A model generated the notes under the pieces. That model was not told where the DNA came from. It ran no database searches and was given only the letters and a program-made list of their open reading frames with translations. A stretch of DNA of 17,499 nt from Candidatus Gastranaerophilales bacterium. Lineage in GTDB: Bacteria; Cyanobacteriota; Vampirovibrionia; Gastranaerophilales; Gastranaerophilaceae. The position numbers were made by a program, and so were the translations under genes. Positions 1-7,668 of this stretch are shown piece after piece; the first letter of the stretch is position 1, and every line of letters starts with the position of its first letter. The DNA is taken from contig CANQAW010000013.1 in assembly GCA_947589525.1 (NCBI GenBank), positions 1 to 17,499 on the forward strand. The letters are read 5' to 3'.

Positions 1-1
1 T

Positions 2-121
2 CTTATTAAAAATCTTGAAAATAAAAAAGGGTTTGAAGGCGGGCAATATATAAGAATTGCTGTTAAATCAAAAGAAGAAAATCAATTTTTAACAGACGAA
101 TTAAGAAATTTGACTTTATAA
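2..121 (+). CDS. C-terminal end of a class I/II (HisC/CobD-like) aminotransferase, 5' truncated by window edge
   Basis: An open frame enters from the left edge and ends at TAA 119-121, giving the last 39 residues of a protein. The segment contains GGQYIRIAVKSKEENQFL, which resembles the final strand and helix of PLP-dependent fold-type I aminotransferases of the histidinol-phosphate aminotransferase / threonine-phosphate decarboxylase group (typical pattern 'yiRia.r..eEN..l...L'). The PLP lysine and the other diagnostic motifs lie outside the window, so the substrate cannot be told. The gene ends 68 bases before birA. That gap holds a candidate promoter, so it need not be in the same operon. 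Confidence 0.65.
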   Translation, partial: LIKNLENKKGFEGGQYIRIAVKSKEENQFLTDELRNLTL

Positions 122-155
122 TTTTAAAATTTTAATTCAAATAATTTTATATCGT

Positions 156-183
156 TTGTTAAAATTTTTGTTTTTGTTATGAT
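156..183 (+). promoter_or_regulatory. Candidate sigma-70-type promoter for the birA-oad cluster
   Basis: A -35-like TTGTTA (156-161) and a -10-like TATGAT (178-183) are separated by 16 bases. The expected start of transcription, about 7 bases after the -10, falls at or next to the A of the birA ATG at 190. No Shine-Dalgarno sequence precedes that ATG, so the two observations agree with a leaderless message. The surrounding DNA is almost pure A/T, which makes chance matches common. Confidence 0.4.
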
Positions 184-189
184 TTTTAT

Positions 190-756
190 ATGCGCGCAAT
201 CATTAATTTCGATGAGCTTGATTCAACAAATACTTATGCTCGTCAGCATTTAGAGGAACTTAACAACTTTGATATTATTTCTTGCGAAACGCAATCGCAA
301 GGACACGGTCAGTTTGAGAGAAAATGGTATTCAACGGATAAAAACGGCGGAAATATCTATATTTCAATCGTTTTAAAACCGCAAAACATAACTCATTTAG
401 ACGAACTCACAAGATACGTTGCCCAAATCGGCGCAATGACTTTAAGAGAATATAATCTAAACCCTGTTTTTAAATTCCCAAACGATATTTTAATTGAAGG
501 TAAAAAAATCGCAGGTTTCTTAGCTAAAAGCGAATTTATCGGAGCTCAATTTAAAGGAGTGGTATTAGGGTGCGGAATAAATTTAAATTTAGATAAAGAA
601 GATATTAAAAATATCGATATTCCTGCTACTTCAATTTATCTTGAAAGCGGAAAAAATGTCGATAAAAAAGAATTTTTAAACAGATTTTTAGATAATTTTG
701 AAAATAATTACGAAGAATTTTTATTAAACGGAATAAAGGAGAAAACGCTATGTTAG
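190..756 (+). CDS. birA: Biotin--protein ligase, single-domain (no HTH)
   Basis: This enzyme makes biotinyl-5'-AMP from biotin and ATP and transfers biotin to a lysine of carboxylase or decarboxylase carrier domains in the cytosol. At 188 residues it holds only the catalytic core and lacks the N-terminal DNA-binding domain of E. coli BirA (321 aa), so it should not act as a repressor. Visible motifs are DSTNTYA (11-17), the adenylate-binding loop QSQGHGQFERKW (35-46, the usual GRGRxGRxW in altered form), FKFPNDI (94-100), KKIAG (105-109, whose lysine aligns with the catalytic lysine) and VVLGCGINLN (124-133). The C-terminal cap domain is short or absent. The last 7 bases overlap oadG. Co-encoding with a biotin-carrying decarboxylase points to OadA as its substrate. 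No ribosome binding site precedes the ATG. Confidence 0.88.
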   Translation: MRAIINFDELDSTNTYARQHLEELNNFDIISCETQSQGHGQFERKWYSTDKNGGNIYISIVLKPQNITHLDELTRYVAQIGAMTLREYNLNPVFKFPNDILIEGKKIAGFLAKSEFIGAQFKGVVLGCGINLNLDKEDIKNIDIPATSIYLESGKNVDKKEFLNRFLDNFENNYEEFLLNGIKEKTLC

Positions 757-980
757 ATACTGAACTTTGGACAACGGGACTGACTACAATGGTTGTCGGA
801 ATGGGAGTTGTTTTTTCATTTCTTGTTATTTTAATTTTTGCAATTATGATTGCAACAAGGGTAATAAGAGTTGTTGATAAATTATGCCCTGTTGCTGTTG
901 AAGAAGTTAAAACTCCTAAAAAAATATCTCAGGATGAATCTGAAATAGCGCTTGCGATTGCGCTTGCAGTTCAAAAATAA
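750..980 (+). CDS. oadG: Na+-pumping decarboxylase gamma subunit (OadG family)
   Basis: This is the small membrane anchor that holds the alpha and beta subunits of oxaloacetate/methylmalonyl-CoA-type decarboxylase sodium pumps together. The 76-residue protein has one N-terminal transmembrane helix (about residues 12-36, beginning after TTGLTTMVVGMGVVF) followed by a short charged cytosolic tail (KTPKKISQDESEIALAIALAVQK region). This is the layout and size of the OadG family, which is poorly conserved in sequence. AAAGGAG (about 736-742) lies inside the end of birA and the ATG overlaps the birA stop region, so translation is probably coupled. The next gene, oadA, follows after 27 bases. The family call rests mainly on topology, size and position between birA and oadA. 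Confidence 0.8.
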   Translation: MLDTELWTTGLTTMVVGMGVVFSFLVILIFAIMIATRVIRVVDKLCPVAVEEVKTPKKISQDESEIALAIALAVQK

Positions 981-1007
981 AATATATAGGATAAAGAGGA
1001 TAATAAA

Positions 1008-2819
1008 ATGGCAAAAAAACAAATTAAAGTTATGGATACGTCCTTTCGTGACGGTTTCCAATCGGTATTCGGAGCAAAAGTTCTTGTTGATGACTTTTTA
1101 CCTGCACTGGAATCAGCAGTAAACGCAGGAATTAAACACTTTGAAACGGCAGGCGGAGCAAGATTTCAAGCGCCTATATTTTTCTGTGGTGAAAATGCTT
1201 TTGAAACAATGGATAAAATAAGAGCCACAGTCGGCCCTGAAGTTAAACTTCAATCTCTTGCACGCGGTGTAAATGTTGTCGGGCTTAATTCTCAACCGAG
1301 AGATATCATTGACCTTCATGCCAAAATGTTTGCAAAACACGGCGTTAACGTAATTAGAAATTTTGACGCTCTAAATGATGTTAATAACTTAATAGATAGC
1401 GCAAATTCCATTAAAAAATACGGACTATCTCACGAAGTAACAATTACGATGATGGAACTTCCTTACGGTTGCGAGGGAGCGCACGACGTTGCTTTTTATG
1501 AAAAAGTTTTAAGAAATATCTTAGATTCGGGGCTTCCTTTTGATTCTTTAGCTTTTAAAGATGCCTCGGGAACATCTAATCCTAAAAAAGTCTACGAAAC
1601 TGTTAAAATGGCCCGTGAACTGCTGGGTTCAGATGCTCATATACGTTTCCACTCTCACGAAACGGCAGGAACAGGTCTGTATGCTTATATTTCAGCTCTT
1701 GAAGGCGGCGCAGACGGTATTGACCTTGCTATGAAACCTGTTTCAGGCGGAACAGGACAACCCGATATAATTTCAATGTGGCATGCCTTAAAAGGAACGG
1801 ATTATGACCTTGGTTTAGATATTAAAAAGATTATGGAAACGGAAGAAATCTTTAAAGAATGTATGAAAGATTATCCGATTTCACCGATTTCACTAGCCGT
1901 TAATCCTATCTTAATTCAAGCACCATTGCCGGGGGGTGCAACTGCAACAACGGTTAATCAATTAAAAGATATGGGAATGTTAGATAAATTCCCCAAATTA
2001 ATTGCAAATATGAAAGAAGTAGTTGAACGCGGCGGATTTGCAACTTCTGTTACTCCCGTTTCTCAATTCTACGCGCAACAATCTTTCTTAAACGCAATAT
2101 CAGATAAACCTTGGGATAAGGCAAACCCGGGGTACGCCAAAATGTTACTTGGTTACTTTGGTAAAACTCCCTGCACTCCTGACCCTGAACTTGTTAAATG
2201 GGCAAGCGAAAAAACAGGACTTCAACCGACAGAAGAAAAAGTTGTTGATATCAATGAAAAAGACCCTGAAAAAGGTATCGAAGCAGCTAAAAAAAGATTA
2301 ATTGAAGCAGGTTTAGAAACAACGGAAGAAAATATCTTTATCTCCGCTGCCTGCAAGGACGGAAACGTTGATAAAGGTATTGAATTTTTACTTGGCAAAG
2401 GAACAATTTCAGTAAATAAAGTAAGCGCTGATAAACAAAATCAACCGACAAATACTGATACAAATAAAGATGGTTGCACCGTTACTTTAAACGGTAAAAA
2501 ATATTCAGTCAAAATTGAAGCAAACAAGGCAACCGTTAACGGTAAATCTTACGATTATTCAATTACACAAGGTATCGAAGAAACTTCTTCAACACAAACA
2601 GGCGAAGGTAAAGAAGTTAAAGCAGCACTACCCGGAAACGTTATAAGAATTGAAGTTAATGTGGGCGATGTTGTCTCAGAAGGCGATGTTTTACTTGTTG
2701 TTGAAGCTATGAAAATGGAAACTGAAATTAAATCTCCATACTCGGGTAAAGTTGCTTCAATTAACGTTTCTCAAGGAGATAAAGTTGCAAACGGTCAAGT
2801 TATGGTTGTTATAGGATAG
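1008..2819 (+). CDS. oadA: Biotin-dependent decarboxylase/carboxyltransferase alpha subunit (OadA-like)
   Basis: The protein joins a carboxyltransferase TIM barrel to a biotin carrier domain. It moves the carboxyl group of an organic acid, classically oxaloacetate, onto biotin. Residues about 5-265 form the HMG-CoA-lyase-like barrel, with D15 (in FRDGFQS), K184 (in AFKDASG) and H215/H217 (in FHSHETAG) as the expected metal-site residues. The second conserved region (about 290-460) includes QAPLPGGATATTVNQL and SVTPVSQFYAQQ. A Thr/Asn/Lys-rich linker (about 470-535) leads to a biotinyl domain with EAMKMET, biotin on K569. At 603 residues it has normal length. The barrel motifs depart from typical OadA and PycB (TSFRDGFQS instead of DxxLRDAHQS, FKDASG instead of IKDMAG), so the true acid substrate is uncertain. 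Ribosome binding site: GAGG about nine bases before ATG. Confidence 0.85.
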   Translation: MAKKQIKVMDTSFRDGFQSVFGAKVLVDDFLPALESAVNAGIKHFETAGGARFQAPIFFCGENAFETMDKIRATVGPEVKLQSLARGVNVVGLNSQPRDIIDLHAKMFAKHGVNVIRNFDALNDVNNLIDSANSIKKYGLSHEVTITMMELPYGCEGAHDVAFYEKVLRNILDSGLPFDSLAFKDASGTSNPKKVYETVKMARELLGSDAHIRFHSHETAGTGLYAYISALEGGADGIDLAMKPVSGGTGQPDIISMWHALKGTDYDLGLDIKKIMETEEIFKECMKDYPISPISLAVNPILIQAPLPGGATATTVNQLKDMGMLDKFPKLIANMKEVVERGGFATSVTPVSQFYAQQSFLNAISDKPWDKANPGYAKMLLGYFGKTPCTPDPELVKWASEKTGLQPTEEKVVDINEKDPEKGIEAAKKRLIEAGLETTEENIFISAACKDGNVDKGIEFLLGKGTISVNKVSADKQNQPTNTDTNKDGCTVTLNGKKYSVKIEANKATVNGKSYDYSITQGIEETSSTQTGEGKEVKAALPGNVIRIEVNVGDVVSEGDVLLVVEAMKMETEIKSPYSGKVASINVSQGDKVANGQVMVVIG

Positions 2820-2835
2820 TTGGAAGGAGAATAAA

Positions 2836-4020
2836 ATGAATTTAGGAGAAATTTTCCAACAGTTATGGCAAACAACAGGGCTATATAATATGGTTCAAGC
2901 GCCGGATTCTACAATAACTTCGGGGTTTGAACAATTCCTGCATCAATTCGGACATCCTATAATGTTGGTTATATGTTTGTTTTTGATGTGGTTAGGTATT
3001 AAAAAACAATACGAACCTTTATTGTTAATTCCGATTGCTTTTGGCGGATTTTTATCAAATATTCCTTTAGCAGGGATGACAGAACCCGGCGGATTTTTAT
3101 ATATAGTTTATGAAGCAGGTATCCACCAAGGGTTATTTCCTTTGATAATCTTTATGGGAGTTGGCGCAATGACTGATTTCGGGCCTCTAATTGCTAACCC
3201 CAAGACTGCTCTTTTAGGTGGTGCTGCGCAATTTGGGATATTTGGAGCACTTTTATTAGCGCTTTGTGTTTTTGGTTTTACTTTACCTCAAGCTGGCGCA
3301 ATAGGAATTATAGGCGGTGCAGACGGCCCGACAAGTATTTATGTAACTTCTAAACTCGCTCCTGAATTACTTGGTGCGATAGCGGTTGCCGCTTATTCTT
3401 ATATGGCGTTAGTTCCCGTTATTCAACCTCCGATTATGAAACTTTTAACAACTAAGGCAGAACGTCAAATACAAATGAGCCAATTAAGAGAAGTAACAAA
3501 ACGTGAAAAAATTGTTTTCCCTCTTTTGGTTTTATCTTTGTGTATAATTTTCTTACCGAGCGCTTGCCCGTTAGTCGGTGCTTTGGCTTTCGGAAATTTA
3601 TGCAAAGAATGCGGAGTTGTTGAAAGACTTTCAAATACAATGCAAAATGCCTTAATTAATATTGTAACAATATTTTTAGGTTTATCTGTCGGTTCAAAAC
3701 TTTCAGCAGAACAATTTTTAACCGTTCAAACCTTGTTTATTTTAATTCTCGGTGTAACCGCTTTTGCTCTTGCAACGGCAGCAGGCGTTATAATGGCAAA
3801 AATAATGAACTTATTTTCAAGCAAGGATAATAAAATCAATCCTTTGATAGGTTCTGCAGGCGTCAGCGCCGTTCCGATGGCAGCAAGGGTATCAAACAAA
3901 GTCGGTTTGGAATATAACCCAAACAACTACCTTTTAATGCACGCTATGGGCCCAAACGTTGCAGGTGTCATTGGTTCAGCGGTTGCTGCAGGTATTTTGT
4001 TAACCGTTTGCGTAAAATAA
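2836..4020 (+). CDS. oadB: Na+-translocating decarboxylase beta subunit (OadB/MmdB/GcdB family)
   Basis: This integral membrane subunit decarboxylates carboxybiotin on the alpha subunit and couples it to Na+ export. The 394-residue sequence is strongly hydrophobic with many membrane helices. It carries the family signature GIIGGADGPTSIY (157-169, with D163 matching the essential membrane aspartate), then TSKLAPELLGAIAVAAYSYM and LVPVIQPPIMKLLTTKAER (192-210). Near the C-terminus is NYLLMHAMGPNVAGVIGSAV. GAMTDFGPLIANPKTALLGG (110-129) matches another conserved loop. Sequence alone does not separate oxaloacetate, methylmalonyl-CoA, glutaconyl-CoA and malonate pumps. An excellent ribosome binding site (AAGGAG) lies in the 16-base gap after oadA, and a strong terminator closes the transcript downstream. 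Confidence 0.93.
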   Translation: MNLGEIFQQLWQTTGLYNMVQAPDSTITSGFEQFLHQFGHPIMLVICLFLMWLGIKKQYEPLLLIPIAFGGFLSNIPLAGMTEPGGFLYIVYEAGIHQGLFPLIIFMGVGAMTDFGPLIANPKTALLGGAAQFGIFGALLLALCVFGFTLPQAGAIGIIGGADGPTSIYVTSKLAPELLGAIAVAAYSYMALVPVIQPPIMKLLTTKAERQIQMSQLREVTKREKIVFPLLVLSLCIIFLPSACPLVGALAFGNLCKECGVVERLSNTMQNALINIVTIFLGLSVGSKLSAEQFLTVQTLFILILGVTAFALATAAGVIMAKIMNLFSSKDNKINPLIGSAGVSAVPMAARVSNKVGLEYNPNNYLLMHAMGPNVAGVIGSAVAAGILLTVCVK

Positions 4021-4037
4021 TTAACAAAAAATCGATA

Positions 4038-4073
4038 AAAAAGACTGATAAATTTAATTTTATCAGTCTTTTT
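4038..4073 (+). terminator. Intrinsic terminator after oadB
   Basis: A perfect 15-bp inverted repeat (4038-4052 with 4059-4073) encloses a 6-base loop. The stem core is GACTGATAAA/TTTATCAGTC and its 3' arm ends in a T-run. The A-run on the 5' side means it could also work on the other strand. It separates the birA-oad transcript from gyrB. Confidence 0.9.
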
Positions 4074-4076
4074 GCT

Positions 4077-4105
4077 TTTACAAAAAATTTTATTTATAGT
4101 ACAAT
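4077..4105 (+). promoter_or_regulatory. gyrB promoter, near-consensus sigma-70 type
   Basis: TTTACA (4077-4082) and TACAAT (4100-4105) are separated by exactly 17 bases; each matches the consensus at five of six positions. Transcription would start near 4112, giving a leader of about 25 nt with a GGGGAG ribosome binding site (about 4128-4133) before ATG 4137. The -35 box sits immediately after the oadB terminator. Confidence 0.75.
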
Positions 4106-4121
4106 ATTGTTATAAACAATA
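4105..4121 (+). repeat. Perfect dyad over the predicted gyrB transcription start
   Basis: TATTGTT-ATA-AACAATA is a perfect 7-bp inverted repeat with a 3-base centre. It begins on the last base of the -10 box and is centred at 4113, next to the predicted start of transcription. The position suits an operator or a 5'-end hairpin. No protein is known to me for this exact site, and the AT bias of the region raises the chance of accident. Confidence 0.45.
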
Positions 4122-4136
4122 ACAAAAGGGGAGTGT

Positions 4137-6587
4137 ATGGTAGATACAACTGTCAATAATCACTATGACGCCAGTAATATAAGAGTTTTAGAAGGGCTTG
4201 AAGCAGTTAGAGTAAGACCCGGGATGTATATAGGGTCAACTTCGCAAAGAGGTTTACACCACTGTATATATGAAATCGTTGATAATTCAATAGATGAAAG
4301 CCTTGCAGGATATTGTGATACAATTCACGTTACAATCCACGAAGATAACTCGGTTACGGTTCAAGATAACGGTCGCGGTATTCCTTGTGATATTAAACCC
4401 GATAGCGGAAAATCAGCGCTTGAAATTGTTCATACCGTACTTCACGCAGGCGGAAAATTCGGCGACGGCGGATATAAGGTTTCAGGCGGTCTGCACGGCG
4501 TTGGGGCTTCGGTTGTAAATGCACTATCAGAAAAATATATTGTTGAAGTCGCACGTGACGGTTTTGTCCACAGACAAGAATATTTAAGAGGCGAACCGAC
4601 AACAGGGGTTGAACAAATAAGACCGACAGACGAACACGGAACTAAGACTCATTTTTGGCTTGATCCTGAAATATTTCAAGAAACAACGGAAATCGATTGC
4701 GACGTTATTGCAAACAGACTTCGTGAAATGGCGTTTTTAAATAAAGGTTTAAAAATAATTTTCCACGATGAAAAGAATAAAAAAGAAACAACTTACCACT
4801 TTGAAGGCGGAATTGCAAGTTATGTCGAACATTTAAATAAAAATAAAAATGTATTGTTTGAAAAACCGATTTATATTGAAAAGCTTATTGACGGTATAAA
4901 CGTTGAAATTGCAATGCAATACACTGATTCTTATACCGAAAACGTGTTATCTTTTGCAAATAATATTAATACTCACTTTGGCGGAACCCATTTAACAGGT
5001 TTTAGAAACGGGATTACAAGAGTAATCAATGATTACGCAAGAAAAAATAATCTCCTGAAAGAAAAAGACCAAAATCTTGCAGGAGAAGACGTAAGAGAAG
5101 GGCTAACCGCTATAGTTTCGGTAAAAATCGAAAATCCTGAATTTGAAGGACAAACAAAAGAAAAACTGGGTAATGCCGAAGTTACTCCTGCCGTTAATGA
5201 TGTTATTCGTGATAAATTTCAAGAGTGGCTTGAATTTAACCCTAAAATTGCAAAAATTGTAATTGATAAAACAATGCAGGCGGCTCGTGCAAGAGAAGCG
5301 GCAAGAAAAGCTCGTGAATTAACAAGAAGAAAAACTGCTTTAGAATCTTCTTCACTTCCGGGAAAACTTGCGGATTGTTCTTGCAGAGAAGCTGAAAAAT
5401 GCGAACTTTATATAGTCGAAGGAGATAGTGCGGGGGGATCAGCTAAACAAGGCAGAAACAGAATGTTTCAAGCGATTTTACCTTTAAGAGGAAAGATTTT
5501 AAATGTTGAAAAAGCAAGGCTTGATAAAATCTATAACTCTGATTCAATTAAAACAATGATTCAAGCCCTTGGTATAAATATCTCCAAAAATCCTGAAGAA
5601 GTCGATGTAGCAAAATTAAGATATCATAAAGTTGTTATTATGACAGATGCCGATGTCGATGGCGCTCACATAAGAACATTAATGCTGACGTTTTTCTTCA
5701 GATACGCGCGCCCGCTTCTTGAAAACGGCTATGTGTATATTGCACAGCCTCCTTTATATAAAATCACCGCAGGAAAACAAACGCAATACCTGTACGACGA
5801 CAGAGCGCTTGACAGAATGGTTCGTGAGCGCGGGGTTAAAGGGGTTCAATTATTCAATAAAACCAAAGATAAATCAATCACCGAAGATAAACTTGAACCT
5901 TTAATGTATGAAATGGGCAAATACTACCGTTCTTTCTATAATCCGATTATAAATCAAATGCCTTCCGTAATTGTTCGCGGTCTAATCCGCTCGGGTATTG
6001 AGGCTAATGATTTTGAAAATGAAGAAAAAATGAAAGAACACTATGAATATCTTTCTCATTATATAAAAGACCATGCTCAAAACTACGGAATTGATGAAGC
6101 AAAAGATTACAGAGTCTTTTTGGCATCAAACCCGCAAAATACCAAGTTTAATTTAAAAATTGAGCTTGGAGGAGAGCTGGAGCCTGTTTTAATTACTCAG
6201 CACATAATTAAATCGCAGGAATTTTTAAGATTAAAAGATGCATATCCTAAAATAAGAGAATTTTTAATTGAGGAAGAAAAAATTCTTAAGCTTGAAACAG
6301 AACAAGGTCAAACCGATATAACTTCATTTACTCAATTATCAAAATTAATTGAGGACAGAGGTCAAAAAGGTATGCAAATCCAACGCTTCAAAGGTCTTGG
6401 GGAAATGATGCCTCAACAGCTTTGGGAAACAACGATGGATCCGGCCAACAGAACCCTAAAAAGAGTCAGCATGGAAGATGCACAATTATGCGATGAATTG
6501 TTTGATGTTTTAATGGGAGATAATGTTGCGCCAAGGCGTGATTTTATTGAACAAAATGCAGTTTATGCAACAAACATTGATGTTTAA
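4137..6587 (+). CDS. gyrB: DNA gyrase subunit B
   Basis: This is the ATPase/TOPRIM subunit of gyrase, which introduces negative supercoils with GyrA. The GHKL ATP site is seen at E46/N50 (YEIVDNSID), DNGRGIP (77-83) and GGLHGVGASVVNALS (117-131). The transducer contains the QTK loop (GQTKEKLGN, 338-346). The TOPRIM domain has EGDSAGG (428-434) with E428 and the DADVDGAH acid cluster (504-511). The C-terminal region has QRFKGLGEMMPQQLWETTMDP (749-769). At 816 residues it is long. Between QYLYDDRALD (about 550) and the QRFKGLGEM motif there is an extra segment of about 170 residues, comparable in position to the insert in E. coli GyrB (804 aa) and absent from the 638-aa B. subtilis protein. KGLGEM and TMDP favour GyrB over ParE. 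The stop codon overlaps the end of the convergent gene. Confidence 0.97.
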   Translation: MVDTTVNNHYDASNIRVLEGLEAVRVRPGMYIGSTSQRGLHHCIYEIVDNSIDESLAGYCDTIHVTIHEDNSVTVQDNGRGIPCDIKPDSGKSALEIVHTVLHAGGKFGDGGYKVSGGLHGVGASVVNALSEKYIVEVARDGFVHRQEYLRGEPTTGVEQIRPTDEHGTKTHFWLDPEIFQETTEIDCDVIANRLREMAFLNKGLKIIFHDEKNKKETTYHFEGGIASYVEHLNKNKNVLFEKPIYIEKLIDGINVEIAMQYTDSYTENVLSFANNINTHFGGTHLTGFRNGITRVINDYARKNNLLKEKDQNLAGEDVREGLTAIVSVKIENPEFEGQTKEKLGNAEVTPAVNDVIRDKFQEWLEFNPKIAKIVIDKTMQAARAREAARKARELTRRKTALESSSLPGKLADCSCREAEKCELYIVEGDSAGGSAKQGRNRMFQAILPLRGKILNVEKARLDKIYNSDSIKTMIQALGINISKNPEEVDVAKLRYHKVVIMTDADVDGAHIRTLMLTFFFRYARPLLENGYVYIAQPPLYKITAGKQTQYLYDDRALDRMVRERGVKGVQLFNKTKDKSITEDKLEPLMYEMGKYYRSFYNPIINQMPSVIVRGLIRSGIEANDFENEEKMKEHYEYLSHYIKDHAQNYGIDEAKDYRVFLASNPQNTKFNLKIELGGELEPVLITQHIIKSQEFLRLKDAYPKIREFLIEEEKILKLETEQGQTDITSFTQLSKLIEDRGQKGMQIQRFKGLGEMMPQQLWETTMDPANRTLKRVSMEDAQLCDELFDVLMGDNVAPRRDFIEQNAVYATNIDV

Positions 6588-7600
6588 GATAAAAATGCAT
6601 CGTGAAGCATTTGATAATAACACGGATAAGCGTCGATGTTAAGGGATTTATCGGTTTTTAATATTTCTCTTGCAACTTCGGCTTCCGTTGTGTATGCGTT
6701 TGTCTCGTCTTGCGCCATAGAAGCGCAATAAATTCTTATATCTTTTTTAAATTGTTCAACTTTTCCTTCGTTTATTATTTGCCGGATGGTGTTTGTAATT
6801 TTAGCATCGACATCATAAGAGTATTGTTGGAATTTTTTAATTGCTGCAATAAAATAAATATCAAAATATTTATCTACTACGGCTTTGAAATTTTTTTCAT
6901 TTTGAAAACTGCCAAGCGCAAGGATTTTTTCTTTATCAACCTCTTTTTCATAGGGCAAAAATCTTGAATAGATAATATTATTTGCAATATCGCGCCTGTT
7001 GTTAAAAAACGGCAAAAGTACTTCTGCCTGTATTTCGTTATCAAAAACATTAAATATAAAATGGCTTGCAATCGCCTGAATTGTTCCGAAATATTGCCAG
7101 TTGTCCGAAATTTGTTTTGCGGTTTGTTTTTCCATATCTTGTTTACGATATTGATAATGAGTATACTCATGCGCTATATCGAGCGCTCTTAGCATCATTT
7201 TATTTTTATCCGACCCAGTGGGCTCTGTTGAAACAAGTATTAAACAATCCTGCATGGAAAAATCTTCTTTTGTACTACCGCTGAAATAAGCGCCGTAGTC
7301 TTTTAAATACGGGACAATTTTTCTCACTTCTTCAATTGAGCCAAGTTGAATATCAGGTGCTTCTTTTTTTATTACGGAAAATAAATCAGGATTTTGAGGA
7401 TTTTTTTCCATTTCTCTATATGCTTTTAAACCCAGATCCTTTGAAGCTTTTGTAGGATTAGATAAGTTTCTTTTTATTTTTCCCTGAAAAGAAACGCTGT
7501 CTAGTTTTAAAGGTTCAATTAAAAAACGATTATTTGAAATTTTTTGTTTTTGAAAAACGTTTTTAGAGGGAAAAAAGCTGTTAATTGCGCCTATATTCAT
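6584..7600 (-). CDS. Predicted zinc metalloprotease-like protein (HEXXH), otherwise unrecognised
   Basis: I do not recognise a named family. The 338-residue protein carries LRALDIAHEYTHYQ, with an exact HEXXH motif at 144-148 in a predicted helix, as in gluzincins. A later segment, AQDETNAYTTEAEVAREIL (about 296-314), contains E299 and E306 and resembles the 'E..AY..E' helix that gives the third zinc ligand in several HEXXH families. Both features suggest a peptidase fold, but catalysis is inferred. There is no clear signal peptide. The N-terminus (1-40) looks disordered and ends in DSVSFQGK, a short tag I associate with Melainabacteria proteins. A strong ribosome binding site (AAAGGAG, 5 bases before ATG) supports the start. 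It is the last gene of the leftward cluster, 68 bases after the U32 gene, and its stop overlaps the gyrB stop by 4 bases. Confidence 0.7.
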   Translation of the reverse strand: MNIGAINSFFPSKNVFQKQKISNNRFLIEPLKLDSVSFQGKIKRNLSNPTKASKDLGLKAYREMEKNPQNPDLFSVIKKEAPDIQLGSIEEVRKIVPYLKDYGAYFSGSTKEDFSMQDCLILVSTEPTGSDKNKMMLRALDIAHEYTHYQYRKQDMEKQTAKQISDNWQYFGTIQAIASHFIFNVFDNEIQAEVLLPFFNNRRDIANNIIYSRFLPYEKEVDKEKILALGSFQNEKNFKAVVDKYFDIYFIAAIKKFQQYSYDVDAKITNTIRQIINEGKVEQFKKDIRIYCASMAQDETNAYTTEAEVAREILKTDKSLNIDAYPCYYQMLHDAFLS

Positions 7601-7668
7601 TTTTGCTCCTTTGGGCTTTGCAAAAATAATAAAACATCTAAAGATAATTTATTGCTTTAATATTATAT

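Noticed and set aside
126..148. AAAATT...AATTTT inverted repeat after the aminotransferase stop
   Set aside because: It is all A/T with only 6 pairs, too weak for a terminator call.
6593..6612. AAATGC...GCATTT hairpin just after the gyrB stop
   Set aside because: The 6-bp stem is weak, has no T-run and lies in the coding region of the HEXXH gene.
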